Positions 51,309-60,063 of a stretch of DNA of 64,000 bases are shown piece by piece. The position numbers and the translations under genes were made by a program. This DNA is from Collimonas fungivorans (GTDB lineage Bacteria > Pseudomonadota > Gammaproteobacteria > Burkholderiales > Burkholderiaceae_D), in assembly GCF_001584145.1 (NCBI RefSeq), contig NZ_CP013232.1, positions 3,038,001 to 3,102,000 on the forward strand. Direction: 5' to 3'. The notes beneath the pieces were generated by a model. It saw nothing but the letters and a program-made list of their open reading frames with translations, was not told where the DNA came from and searched no databases. Within the stretch, counting starts at the first letter, position 1. Each line of letters begins with the position of its first letter.

Positions 51309-52900
51309 GTTCCTTTAAGAGTTTTTCTGTTTTCGCTAGCACGCTGCTCTTTGGCGGCACCAGCCGCTGCGCTTTGCTTGACCGACTCTACACTGACTTT
51401 TTCTTGTATCTCGGTCACGCCCAATCGTTCTGTTTTTGCTGCTCCAGGTATCACGGTTTCTCCATAGCCGATTTTGCCGTTGATACCTTTCCAGCCACTC
51501 TGCTTAACCTCGACTATGATGGATTTGCCATCTGCCATCGCGATGGTAGCTTTACCGCCGCCGCGTTTGTACAATTGATCGGTCAGCTCAAGAATTTGCT
51601 TTTCAAAAAAAGCTGTTACAACGGCCTGTTGGCCGCCCCCTTCCAAAAACTGCCCGCCAATTTTTTTACTGAATTGTTCAGAAACCGTACTAGTACACGC
51701 AGGAATTTTTACACCGGGTGGAATATGTACCATGGACAACCAGCCATTACGATTCCATTCATCAATAACGGCATATTTTTTTCGCCATTCTGCCGCTGTT
51801 TTGGGCGGCGCGCCGCGTCCCCAGAAGGGACCGATGGGGTTCGACTTTCCAACTTCGACACCGTGTGTCGAACCCTTCTCGCCAAATGCCCTAAACAATG
51901 TTTCACCTTCAAGCAATTCATTTTTTATTGGCCCCGAGGAAGCTGCAATTTTGGGGTAATAACTCACTCCTCCAACAGTTTCAACCCGATCCTTTAAATC
52001 CGGAAATCCTGCTTTATGCTTATAAACTTCATCAATCGAGCGACCAAATTTGGCATCAGCGTTGGCTGCATTCTGCGCGTATGTTCCGCCATGAACGATT
52101 TTTTTTGCCGCGCCGCTTTCAATCAACCGCGCTTCTTCCGCATAAGTGACTGTCTTTTGTCCAGTTTGCACAGCCAATGTTTTAGCCTTGTCTATCGGCG
52201 GCACTCCACCATTGTGAATGAGCTCCTGAAGATTTTTTAATTTCTCCTGAAATACTTTAAGCCCTTCTGGTAACTTGCTGGCAATTAGCTCTTTTATTTG
52301 CTTGAAGCCGTTCGATATTTGCTCCATCCTCGAGATCATACTTTGCGGGAGAATCGCACTAAAGCGCAGGCCATAGCGATGAATGGAAATGATGATCATG
52401 TCGCAAAAATCACTGAATTTGGTTATCAGCTCTTTTTCATATTTCATCACATCCATCGTCTTGAGCCACAATTGTTCATTACCATGACCAATTCGATTTA
52501 AGAATTCGAGCACTTCATGCGCAATCTTGGCAATCGCTTCGGTATCTCTAGCAACATCAGCACCCACTCTGAGAGCTACTCGTCCAACACCTTTGATCAC
52601 TCCACCTAGAACCGGAATCAGGGCAAACACAAAAATCACCAAAAGCACCCATTCCATGACGTGTTCACGTTTTTCAGGTTTGGTGGCTAAACCTAGACTA
52701 ACTGCCACCAAATCACGAATCGCGGTAACGTCGCCGACAACTGGGATCATGCCAATACCGGCATCGGTAATAATTTGCGGCAAGGTTTGCTTTTCATTGA
52801 ACGCACCTTGAGCCGTACCCCAGAGAAATTTACCAATTTCGACCGCTAGCAGTTCGGCCGCTTTAAGTGAAAGACCGCCCGGTGCGGATGATGAACTCAT
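51305..52900 (-). CDS. T6SS effector with C-terminal toxin domain, possibly NAD-targeting
   Basis: 531 residues. Two hydrophobic stretches (about 45-70 and 84-106) suggest a membrane-crossing N-terminal region, followed by a helical middle. The C-terminal domain starts near 330: GETLFRAFG (Arg337), GPFWGRGAPPKTAAEWR, AVIDEWN, VHIPPGVKIPA, then GGQFLEGGGQQAVV (GGGQQ at 421-425). An Arg early and a GGGxQ late is the layout of TNT-type NAD+ glycohydrolases and related ADP-ribosyl-like folds; this is inference. It sits between vgrG and its immunity gene and overlaps both the mini-ORF and the immunity ORF. Confidence 0.7.
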   Translation of the reverse strand: MSSSSAPGGLSLKAAELLAVEIGKFLWGTAQGAFNEKQTLPQIITDAGIGMIPVVGDVTAIRDLVAVSLGLATKPEKREHVMEWVLLVIFVFALIPVLGGVIKGVGRVALRVGADVARDTEAIAKIAHEVLEFLNRIGHGNEQLWLKTMDVMKYEKELITKFSDFCDMIIISIHRYGLRFSAILPQSMISRMEQISNGFKQIKELIASKLPEGLKVFQEKLKNLQELIHNGGVPPIDKAKTLAVQTGQKTVTYAEEARLIESGAAKKIVHGGTYAQNAANADAKFGRSIDEVYKHKAGFPDLKDRVETVGGVSYYPKIAASSGPIKNELLEGETLFRAFGEKGSTHGVEVGKSNPIGPFWGRGAPPKTAAEWRKKYAVIDEWNRNGWLSMVHIPPGVKIPACTSTVSEQFSKKIGGQFLEGGGQQAVVTAFFEKQILELTDQLYKRGGGKATIAMADGKSIIVEVKQSGWKGINGKIGYGETVIPGAAKTERLGVTEIQEKVSVESVKQSAAAGAAKEQRASENRKTLKGT

Positions 52901-52974
52901 TTCTTCATTCCTGATGAAGCCGACATGCCCTGTTGGACTACATGACGACGTGCCTGTTTAAAAAGAGAAGCCAT
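52897..52974 (-). CDS. 25-residue mini-ORF coupled to vgrG and the effector
   Basis: Starts with ATG that overlaps the vgrG stop (TGATG) and ends with TGA that overlaps the effector ATG (ATGA). The peptide is basic at the start (MASLFKQARRHVVQQG) and ends in Lys-Lys. The perfect fit at both junctions suggests that ribosomes pass through it from vgrG to the effector. It could be a leader for translational coupling or a very small chaperone; it may also be a chance frame. Confidence 0.5.
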   Translation of the reverse strand: MASLFKQARRHVVQQGMSASSGMKK

Positions 52975-55736
52975 CAGACTTCCCCTGAATTTTTGTTGTT
53001 GCTATATTTGTCGATCAATGCATCAATACTATTTTGATTAGGCTTCGCGTTGTAATTCGGCGTAGGACGTAGATCTTTGCGCGCATACTTACTTGGCATA
53101 GAGCCAAAACGCACTTGCCCAGTCCCGGCTGGAACATCTGTCAAGACAGCACGTCCTGCGCCGTCCAATGTGCCTGTACGTGTGATGCCTCCCGGGAAAT
53201 CCACCGCAAAAGGGGCGCCAACAAGTGGTTCTTTGTCGTGATAAAGACGTTCGATTGTCAGCTTATTCGGTGTCATCGATGTTGTGGGTAGTTCCGGAGC
53301 CGCATAAGGCAATGTCTTCGGACCGGTCAGCGAGAAATCAGACTGATGAATAATCCGCTGACCACTCGTTATGTCGGTGATCCCCGATTCATTGATCTTG
53401 ATCGCAGAGCCGCCAGCTCCTATAGTGATTTCCTTCTTTGCCCAGATCTCGATATTGTCGGTGGTCGAAATGAGTCGCAACACTTTCTCGGCAATGATGT
53501 CCAAAGCATCGCTTTGAGCCTGGATCTCGACCTTTCCCTTGGCAGCAAACAGCTTGATGCCTGCGTTTTGAACAAACAGACTGATTTTCTCGGTAACGCT
53601 GGCAACCAGGCTTTTGCCAATCGCCAGATTAGTGTCGGTTCCCGACGAAAGCGTGACGGAGTCGCCGCTATGAAGATGCGTACTCTTCGGAGTCGCGAGA
53701 CCAATACCGGCAGGCGAAGCGATTAGCAACACGGGCTCTTTGAAACGATTCGCTTGTTGCTGCCCTTCGCCTTCATATTTATCTTGCGTCGCTTCGGTGA
53801 ATTTTTTCAGCGATTCTTGGCCATTCAAGGCCTCAGCGTTAGCTTTGCTGCTGGTGTCCGACATGGATTTAGTCAGGTTCTGGCCCGCCTCCAGCTGCTG
53901 GTGCGCTTCCCTGACATCAAGCTGCGACCCTTGCGCGCCAGGACGGCCAAAGGTACTGATATATAAACCTTGATTAGTAGTGATGGCTCCATAAGCGTCG
54001 GAATTCAACGCAAAGCCGGAACCATAGAAAGCCTGGCGGGCATTACCTTGTTGTCCAACCAGATATCCCAGATTCAACTGCGCGTTAGTGTTGCTGCTAT
54101 AGAGCTGAACACGATTTTGATTGGAGTTGTCGTCCATCACCAACTGAGTAAAGCCAGAACCTTTGTATTCCTTGGATTTATATCCCGACAACTTGCCATC
54201 AGTATGCCAGTCTGGTGTCTGTTCCCCGTTGTAAATGCGACCGGTAACAAGTGGACGATCTGGGTCGCCACCGAGGAAGGTAATCACCACTTCCTGATTG
54301 ATGCGCGGAACATTGAGGGCGCCATAACCTTGCCCGGCGTTCGGGTAGCTGACCCGCACCCAACACGAAGCTTTTTCGTCACCTTGATTCAGTCGATTCC
54401 ATGGGAATCTGACCTTGACTCGATTGAGCGAATCCGTGTAAATCTCTTCCCCATCAGGCCCCACGACTGTAGCAATCTGCGCATGCATATCCGGCCTACG
54501 GTGTTCCAGCGGGCTGCGATATTCAACGGTTCGGCGCTGCACCTCAATGCTGTTGACGCAATAACCGCTTTGTTCGTTCACAATTTTGCTACTGGCCGCA
54601 GTCTGATTCTTGACGTCAGCGATCTGCTGTTCCAGGCTGCCAGGGAAATGATTGACCGTGGTCGACAGCGGCAGGTTGTTCTCGATATACCAATGCAGAC
54701 CGATGATAAAAAACTGGCGATCTTCCGCGCTGTCACGATCATGATCAGTATGCTCCGCCAGGCTGAACCAGCGACCAACGCCGGCGGCGAGCCGGGAAAC
54801 GCTCGACCAAGCGAAATAACGCTTTGCTTGTGATTCCCAGGCTTCGACCTTGATCTTTGCCAACTTGTCGCCGCGGTCCCGCTCCAGATAGGTGTAGGTA
54901 CCAGTGTATTCATAAACTTCCAACTGGTTCGGCACCTCACCGTGTCCATCCAAGGTATAGGTGTTGGTTGCCTTGTTATTGCTTGGTGCCTTGTAATCGT
55001 AAGTAACAGTGGACAATTGTCGGCTAAGCAGCGTTCGTTTGCCTCCCCACTGGGTGATCTTGTCGACTTCGTCATTGCTGCCGGCACGATGAAAGCGGAT
55101 GTCTTCCGGCGCCAGCGGTTTTAACTGACGCACGGAATCGGTAATCACCAGCGTGTGGTCGGAACCGTCTTCTTTCTGTTCGTGATAGCTGTACCAGCCC
55201 TCTTCTTCCATCAGCCGCATCACGAAATTCCAGTCGCTTTCGTATTGGGTGCAATACGAACGTGACGGCGCAGCCTGTGTGAGGTCGAAACGGAAGTGGC
55301 CCCGTGCCTGAGTGTGCTGGTTGAATACCTCGCTGATGATGTCTTCCGTGGTCTGGTCCTGCCAGATGCGAGCATCCTGGCGGAATTGCAGGAAATGCAG
55401 CCAGGACGAAAAAGCCAGCTGATACACCGTGAATTGGCCGTCGTGGCCAAGCATGCCTGCCTGGTGCACATAACCATGCACTGGCAAATAGCTGCGCTTG
55501 TCGGCTTGCTGTATCCACAGCGTGACCGGCTGGGCAATCAGCTGCTTGAGTTCGATGTTGTCCTGCAGGGACAACACATCCAGGGTGTAGGTATAACCAC
55601 GGCCTAAACGGTCATGGGCAACAACGCGATGGGGCAGGAGAACGTCGGCACCGAGCGGTGTATCGAGCTTAAGCAGACGGCTTTGCTGGCTCACGCCTGC
55701 CCGTATTGCAGCAAGCGTTGCTTGTGCAGTTTCCAT
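52974..55736 (-). CDS. vgrG: Type VI secretion tip protein VgrG
   Basis: 920 residues. Phage gp27-like domain (about 15-380: LDTPLGADVLLPHRVVAHDRLG, YCTQYESDWNFVMRLMEEEGWY), gp5 OB-fold (YTDSLNRVKVRFPWNR, CWVRVSYPNAGQGYG, INQEVVITFLGGDPDRPLVTGRIYN), then a DUF2345 beta-helix region and a C-terminal extension of about 130 residues (GPKTLPYAAPELPTTS onward, with a transthyretin-like PLVGAPFAVDFPGG segment) that probably docks the effector. It forms the trimeric spike. No tss structural genes are in the window, so the secretion machine must be encoded elsewhere. Confidence 0.95.
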   Translation of the reverse strand: METAQATLAAIRAGVSQQSRLLKLDTPLGADVLLPHRVVAHDRLGRGYTYTLDVLSLQDNIELKQLIAQPVTLWIQQADKRSYLPVHGYVHQAGMLGHDGQFTVYQLAFSSWLHFLQFRQDARIWQDQTTEDIISEVFNQHTQARGHFRFDLTQAAPSRSYCTQYESDWNFVMRLMEEEGWYSYHEQKEDGSDHTLVITDSVRQLKPLAPEDIRFHRAGSNDEVDKITQWGGKRTLLSRQLSTVTYDYKAPSNNKATNTYTLDGHGEVPNQLEVYEYTGTYTYLERDRGDKLAKIKVEAWESQAKRYFAWSSVSRLAAGVGRWFSLAEHTDHDRDSAEDRQFFIIGLHWYIENNLPLSTTVNHFPGSLEQQIADVKNQTAASSKIVNEQSGYCVNSIEVQRRTVEYRSPLEHRRPDMHAQIATVVGPDGEEIYTDSLNRVKVRFPWNRLNQGDEKASCWVRVSYPNAGQGYGALNVPRINQEVVITFLGGDPDRPLVTGRIYNGEQTPDWHTDGKLSGYKSKEYKGSGFTQLVMDDNSNQNRVQLYSSNTNAQLNLGYLVGQQGNARQAFYGSGFALNSDAYGAITTNQGLYISTFGRPGAQGSQLDVREAHQQLEAGQNLTKSMSDTSSKANAEALNGQESLKKFTEATQDKYEGEGQQQANRFKEPVLLIASPAGIGLATPKSTHLHSGDSVTLSSGTDTNLAIGKSLVASVTEKISLFVQNAGIKLFAAKGKVEIQAQSDALDIIAEKVLRLISTTDNIEIWAKKEITIGAGGSAIKINESGITDITSGQRIIHQSDFSLTGPKTLPYAAPELPTTSMTPNKLTIERLYHDKEPLVGAPFAVDFPGGITRTGTLDGAGRAVLTDVPAGTGQVRFGSMPSKYARKDLRPTPNYNAKPNQNSIDALIDKYSNNKNSGEV

Positions 55737-55952
55737 TCATGCCCCCTGTGGCTTTATATTTGGTGGGTTATTTTGCCATAGGATACTGTTGCTCCCAAGA
55801 TAACTACACGAAAATTCGGTACTTTAGAGACAATTTCACCTTCTTTTACCTTTATCCGGCATCTGCATTGTGACAATTACAATTGATAAATAATGTTGCA
55901 ACAAAGCATGTTACTCTGATTGTTTTCAATTTACCAATTCACAAGGAGCAAT

Positions 55953-56240
55953 ATGCGTAAGGTTCTCAGCATCGTGGCATTGGGAATAGCAGTCGGACTT
56001 TCAGGTAGCGTTTATGCTCGTGGAGGACATTCATCATCCCACTCTTCAAACATTTCCCATTCGACTTCAAATTACGGCTCAAACCATACAGTTCATGAGT
56101 ACACACGTAGTAATGGCACGCATGTTCCTTCGTACCGTGCGACCAATCGCAATTCCACGAGAAACGATAATTACAGTACTAAAGGCAATGTAAATCCATA
56201 CACTGGTAAAGCGGGTACGAAACCTCGCGAAGGCCAATAA
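55953..56240 (+). CDS. Small secreted Ser/His/Asn-rich protein
   Basis: 95 residues from ATG at 55953 (AAGGAG seven bases upstream). Signal peptide MRKVLSIVALGIAVGLSGSVYA, then a low-complexity Ser-His-Asn tract (RGGHSSSHSSNISHS) and a tail HEYTRSNGTHVPSYRATNRN to NPYTGKAGTKP. Such tails occur in small exported proteins of unknown role in proteobacteria. His-rich tract may bind metal. Isolated on the plus strand next to vgrG. Confidence 0.75.
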   Translation: MRKVLSIVALGIAVGLSGSVYARGGHSSSHSSNISHSTSNYGSNHTVHEYTRSNGTHVPSYRATNRNSTRNDNYSTKGNVNPYTGKAGTKPREGQ

Positions 56241-56447
56241 TTACCCACAAACATGTAACTGCACTCAAGGTCGCGGCTGCATCTTTAGACTATTGGCTGA
56301 ATGATGTTTGCCCAGTTTGCAGCCGCAAACGTTCCTATGGTGCTTTCTGATACCGTATGTAAGGCATGTAGGGACAGGGAAAACCGTTAGTGCTTGAGTT
56401 GGGGTCACGAGATTACCTGGCTGATATGAATTTCATATACGCGATTG

Positions 56448-56474
56448 AGACCTTCAATCATTGGCTGAAGGTCT
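56448..56474. terminator. Hairpin between the secreted protein and the HigA remnant
   Basis: Perfect nine-base stem AGACCTTCA / TGAAGGTCT with a nine-base loop, ending in TTT on the plus strand. Probably ends transcription from one or both convergent genes. Confidence 0.5.
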
Positions 56475-56481
56475 TTGGGGG

Positions 56482-56697
56482 TTAATCCCTTTTAGCCCAT
56501 ACGAAATTTATTGCATCGACTGGATCAGGCAATTCCATTGGGAAATGTTTTACTTCGAATGCTTCTACCAAGGTAGCCAAAATATCCAGGCGATTACCAT
56601 CCGGCGTATTGAACTCGGATGACATCAATGCGTCAATTTCAATCAGCGCTGCGCGATGATCCTCCATAGTTCGGATCGGTTTAATGTTGATGTTCAT
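56482..56697 (-). pseudogene. higA: HigA-type antitoxin lacking its DNA-binding domain
   Basis: 71 residues from ATG at 56697 (AGGGG upstream). IKPIRTMEDHRAALIEIDALM and DRLDILATLVEAFEVKHFP, then PDPVDAINF, match the N-terminal part of HigA. Full proteins continue with a helix-turn-helix of about 50 residues (RMEQRGLTRKDL and onward). Here the chain ends at VWAKRD. No HigB toxin is adjacent. It is probably a remnant, though the short form could retain toxin-binding ability. Confidence 0.75.
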
Positions 56698-56798
56698 ATT
56701 CAACCCCTTCAGATTGTTTGCGCATCTCCTCCATATGCGTAGAACTTTATCGGAGTAGTCGAAATTGTTCCTGCAGCTGTTTATGAAAAGCACGGAGC

Positions 56799-57275
56799 TT
56801 ATGGTGGCTGAAACGGCAATTCTCGAAAAGAGTAGCGATTCGCCATGGCATCATAAAGCGCATGATGCTCAGGAAGTTTATTTTTCTCGTAAAATTCGCA
56901 GCAAAGCAGTTCGTCAATATTATTACCAACTAACGTTTGCCGACACCACTTTGGCACCTGATATTCCAGGGCATTGATCAATAGATCCCAATCAGTCTGA
57001 GAATCAACACAGATCTCGACATAGTCTCTTTGTGCTTTAACCAGTTCTAACCAGGTTCGCAATCTGACAGATAATTCGTTCTTTGAACATATCGCAGCAG
57101 GAAACCGCCCGAGCAGCGGGATAACGGTTTCTCGCACGAAATCGCTGCATCCGCCATGCGGATACGGAATCTCCGCATAAAACTCTTCGCCGGAATCTGC
57201 GACCATCCCGATGCTGATCAAATGTGGGCGAATAAAGTCTGTGAATTCCGTGTCGAGAAATATTTTTAGAGTCAT
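56799..57275 (-). CDS. DEDD-family 3'-5' exoribonuclease-like protein
   Basis: 158 residues. FLDTEFTDF supplies the first Asp8 and Glu10, DSQTDWDLL the second Asp, and PEHHALYDAMANRY the His and last Asp of a DEDDh RNase. The length and the opening resemble the Rv2179c-type exoribonuclease family. It would trim single-stranded RNA 3' ends. Three bases separate it from the upstream metallophosphoesterase gene on the same strand. Confidence 0.8.
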   Translation of the reverse strand: MTLKIFLDTEFTDFIRPHLISIGMVADSGEEFYAEIPYPHGGCSDFVRETVIPLLGRFPAAICSKNELSVRLRTWLELVKAQRDYVEICVDSQTDWDLLINALEYQVPKWCRQTLVGNNIDELLCCEFYEKNKLPEHHALYDAMANRYSFRELPFQPP

Positions 57276-57277
57276 CT

Positions 57278-58063
57278 TTAGATCTCGATCACCAGCGCTG
57301 GATCAAATGCTTCGTTTTCCCATTCAAGCCGATCGACATGCGGCGCCGTTCTGACATTGACGGGGTAGCCACGTGGATTGGCAATGACGCGCGTAGTGCC
57401 GATCTGGTAATCGAAATTGTCGTGCACATGCCCATGTATCCACAAATTCGCGTTCTCAATCAAAGGCGTCAAGTCGCTCACAAACGCTGCATTCAATAAT
57501 GTACCGGCAAAGCGTGGATGGATGGAATTCGGATGCGGCCCATGATGGGTGACGACCACCGTGCGACCATCAAAATCCTCATTCAGTTTTTCTTCTAACC
57601 ACAGGCGTGATTTTTGATGAATTTTCAATGCATCTTGCGCAGTAAACCGTCCGTGCTTGCCACGAATTACTTTATGATCATTCAGATTCCGTTCCGCTTC
57701 TCGCATGGCACTCAATGGATTCGACGAATCCACCCAGTAATCTGTCCATAGGCAACAACCAAGAAAACGCACGTCGTCGAGAATGTATTCTTTACGTTCA
57801 AGGTAATGCACGTTGCCACTCGCTTCAAAATTATCCAACTCTTCAACCAAATCAAAATATTTTTCCTTGTAGGCTTCGTGGTTGCCGTGCACATAGATCA
57901 CCGGCACCGGCCAATCTGCGAAGGCAGTGATCGCCTTGGTATTGCGGTGGATGTCACCGGCAATAACCAGGACATGCGTATCCGCGCGTTGAATCACGCG
58001 ATAATCGGGGAATCTCTGGTCCAGAAATTCCAAGTGCAAGTCGGAAGCAATTTGGATTTTCAT
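57278..58063 (-). CDS. Calcineurin-like metallophosphoesterase
   Basis: 261 residues. All five metal-site motifs are present: SDLHLEF (Asp8, His10), GDIH, GNHE, THHGPH and HGHVH. The family hydrolyses phosphodiesters or phosphomonoesters, including nucleic-acid ends and cyclic nucleotides. It is flanked by the exoribonuclease (3 bases) and by the HAD gene (25 bases), all on one strand, so a common role in RNA end processing is plausible. Confidence 0.9.
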   Translation of the reverse strand: MKIQIASDLHLEFLDQRFPDYRVIQRADTHVLVIAGDIHRNTKAITAFADWPVPVIYVHGNHEAYKEKYFDLVEELDNFEASGNVHYLERKEYILDDVRFLGCCLWTDYWVDSSNPLSAMREAERNLNDHKVIRGKHGRFTAQDALKIHQKSRLWLEEKLNEDFDGRTVVVTHHGPHPNSIHPRFAGTLLNAAFVSDLTPLIENANLWIHGHVHDNFDYQIGTTRVIANPRGYPVNVRTAPHVDRLEWENEAFDPALVIEI

Positions 58064-58088
58064 GATCTGACAAAGCGGAAACGGTTTT

Positions 58089-58667
58089 TCATGCTTCTAT
58101 ATTAGTCTCCAATTGCACAGGCGCTCTGAAATTGATATTGGTACCCCGACTGGTATGGGCGAGGTAATTCTCGACAAGTCGCGCTTTCAGTTCCGCCAAA
58201 AAGACTTGGCAGGAGAGGCCCTTTTTACGATCTACCTTAACTAGGTGATGCAGCATCTCCTGTGGCCACGCTTGAATATTATGCTCGATGGCTACCCAAT
58301 CTCGACTAGATAGGTTGGTGCGTTTAAGTGATCGTGCAATTTTCTCGTAGCGGGTTGCGGTGTCATACCAATCCTCGCAATCGGATAACACGCCTCCTGA
58401 GTTAGGCATCATCGCAAAATGCCAAGTGCTTCCTATCACGCGTTTTCTCAGCGGCTCAGGAAGCACGGCTTTCGTGCGTGAGAATCCTATATGTTCTACC
58501 CATGGTGTTGATAGCACAATAGATATTTCTGGATATAAACTTAGCAAATCAACGAGTGGCTGCGCCCACATAAAAGTTTTCCCTCCCCTTGCAAGGATGG
58601 GATGTCCGCCAATTAGAAAAACGGCGTCCGGATGTAACACACCGTCAAAATCAAGAAACAAAATCAC
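58089..58667 (-). CDS. HAD-fold phosphatase-like protein (RNA-repair-associated type)
   Basis: 192 residues. FLDFDGVLHP holds the nucleophile Asp6 and acid Asp8; IVLSTPWVEHIGFS has the second-motif Ser/Thr, and DWVAIEHN takes the place of the acidic motif near the end. This resembles the HAD domain described for 'Swiss army knife' RNA repair proteins, where it removes phosphate from RNA ends. First gene of the three-gene cluster. Confidence 0.75.
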   Translation of the reverse strand: MILFLDFDGVLHPDAVFLIGGHPILARGGKTFMWAQPLVDLLSLYPEISIVLSTPWVEHIGFSRTKAVLPEPLRKRVIGSTWHFAMMPNSGGVLSDCEDWYDTATRYEKIARSLKRTNLSSRDWVAIEHNIQAWPQEMLHHLVKVDRKKGLSCQVFLAELKARLVENYLAHTSRGTNINFRAPVQLETNIEA

Positions 58668-58746
58668 GTTTTATATCTGCCTGCTGATCGCTGAAATCCT
58701 GAGATTTCCGTAAAAATGTCTTAAGCTTGTCATCTTCGAATGGGCA

Positions 58747-59091
58747 TTATCCGAAGATGAATGTCCCCACTTTGCCAATTGCAAGGATAAGTAAGCCGCA
58801 AACAATAACTGTTCCCCAAATAATCAACCCGCGTGCCGCCACATATACGGCTCCAATTGCGCCGAAGATCTGCGCCACACGCGATAACCAATTTGCACCA
58901 AAGTCCCAACCAAATGATTGCTGAAGCTCGTGAGGAAGCACCCATCCTGCAAATGCGGCAAATCCCAAGTATGCAAGGAAGAAGTTTTTGCTTATTGAAT
59001 CGAAGCGATCAAATGATGGAAGCGGCGCATAACGCGTCATGAGCACACACAGAGCAAATACTGTGATGATGTAAAGGGTCGAAAGAATCAT
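58747..59091 (-). CDS. Small membrane protein, unknown function
   Basis: 114 residues with three or four hydrophobic segments (LSTLYIITVFALCVLM, FFLAYLGFAAFAGWVL, IFGAIGAVYVAARGLIIWG, and a last segment to the C-terminus). No family recognised. The ribosome site is weak. It lies upstream of the HAD gene on the same strand and could share its transcript. Confidence 0.6.
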   Translation of the reverse strand: MILSTLYIITVFALCVLMTRYAPLPSFDRFDSISKNFFLAYLGFAAFAGWVLPHELQQSFGWDFGANWLSRVAQIFGAIGAVYVAARGLIIWGTVIVCGLLILAIGKVGTFIFG

Positions 59092-59267
59092 AAATTATAA
59101 AATTGTTGGAGCAGCGCTACCGGGCGAATGCGGACCTTGTGACTACGCCGACACGATCATCCAGGGACCGTCATCAGTCGAAATCCGTCCAACCCAATCA
59201 ATCTGCTTTAAGGACGATCCTCAATAGCCCTGATACTTAGGCGCCTTGTCGATTTGGTCAAGATCGA

Positions 59268-59345
59268 ATACTACGATATACGTAGTATCTAGGATAGCAA
59301 ATAATTACGAATCTCGTAGTTCTTATATATTTTGAGAACTACGTA
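59268..59345 (+). promoter_or_regulatory. Operator-like repeats upstream of an Xre regulator
   Basis: ATACTACG and CGTAGTAT (59268..59275 and 59281..59288) form an inverted repeat with a five-base spacer. The half-site recurs as CGTAGT near 59315 and ACTACG near 59338, next to the ATG of the regulator. Regular spacing of one half-site up to a start codon is typical of autoregulation. Confidence 0.6.
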
Positions 59346-59666
59346 ATGAGCAATTCCAATGAAATATGGGGGCGCCGCCTCAAAGAAGCCCGTATTGCCG
59401 CTGGTTTGTCGCAAAAACAGCTTGGAATCCAAGCTGGATTGGATGAATTCGTCGCCAGCCCACGAATTAATCGCTACGAATTAGGAGTTCATAAAGCCGA
59501 CTATAGGATCGTTCAGAATTTATCCAAGATATTGAGCGTGCCAACGGGTTACTTTTATACAGAAGAAGATAATTTGGCTGAGCTGATGCTGACATTTCAT
59601 CGGCTCCCGAGCAGGAAGAAAAATGACGTGATCAAATTTGTTCGGACACTCACCATACCTGAGTGA
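59346..59666 (+). CDS. Xre-family transcriptional regulator
   Basis: 106 residues. RRLKEARIAAGLSQKQLGIQAG, then RINRYELGVHKADYRIVQNLSKILSVPTGYFYTEEDNLAEL, is a standard Cro/CI helix-turn-helix with the PxxYFY ending found in many soil-bacterial island regulators. Probably binds the CGTAGT repeats just upstream and represses itself. Confidence 0.9.
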   Translation: MSNSNEIWGRRLKEARIAAGLSQKQLGIQAGLDEFVASPRINRYELGVHKADYRIVQNLSKILSVPTGYFYTEEDNLAELMLTFHRLPSRKKNDVIKFVRTLTIPE

Positions 59667-59843
59667 TAGCACGTGCTTACCAAGGGCTTGTGCCGACGAT
59701 ATGCTGTCAGCCCGCAACGTACCGCAATCGGCCAGAAACGGTCGTACGCTCTTTGATTCCAAAGCAGCCATTCGTGGCGATTATCTCTGTGTATGATTCG
59801 TTGACACTGTCGGCCAAGGTTTAACATACTTGAAGTCTATAAC

Positions 59844-59993
59844 ATGGAAGACGGTGAAATCACTGCAGAGGAAGAAGCCATACTTGCCCGCGCAATTGTG
59901 ACAAATGAAGAAAGTCTGCTCGTCGATCTCCCGCCAGCTGAGCTTTCAAGCACGACAAGCACAACGCGGCGCGAAAGACAGAGCTGCTCCTGA
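59844..59993 (+). CDS. Possible small acidic ORF
   Basis: 49 codons from ATG at 59844 (MEDGEITAEEEAILARAIVTN at the start, acidic). A TTGACA with 18-base spacing to CATACT lies upstream near 59799. No family recognised and no clear ribosome site. It lies in the 59667..60063 gap, which otherwise shows nothing. Confidence 0.3.
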   Translation: MEDGEITAEEEAILARAIVTNEESLLVDLPPAELSSTTSTTRRERQSCS

Positions 59994-60063
59994 ACTGGAA
60001 TAAGTCCAAGGCTTTATACGGTGGTGTATGCTTTTGTCTTAATAAATTCAACAGGAATTACAA

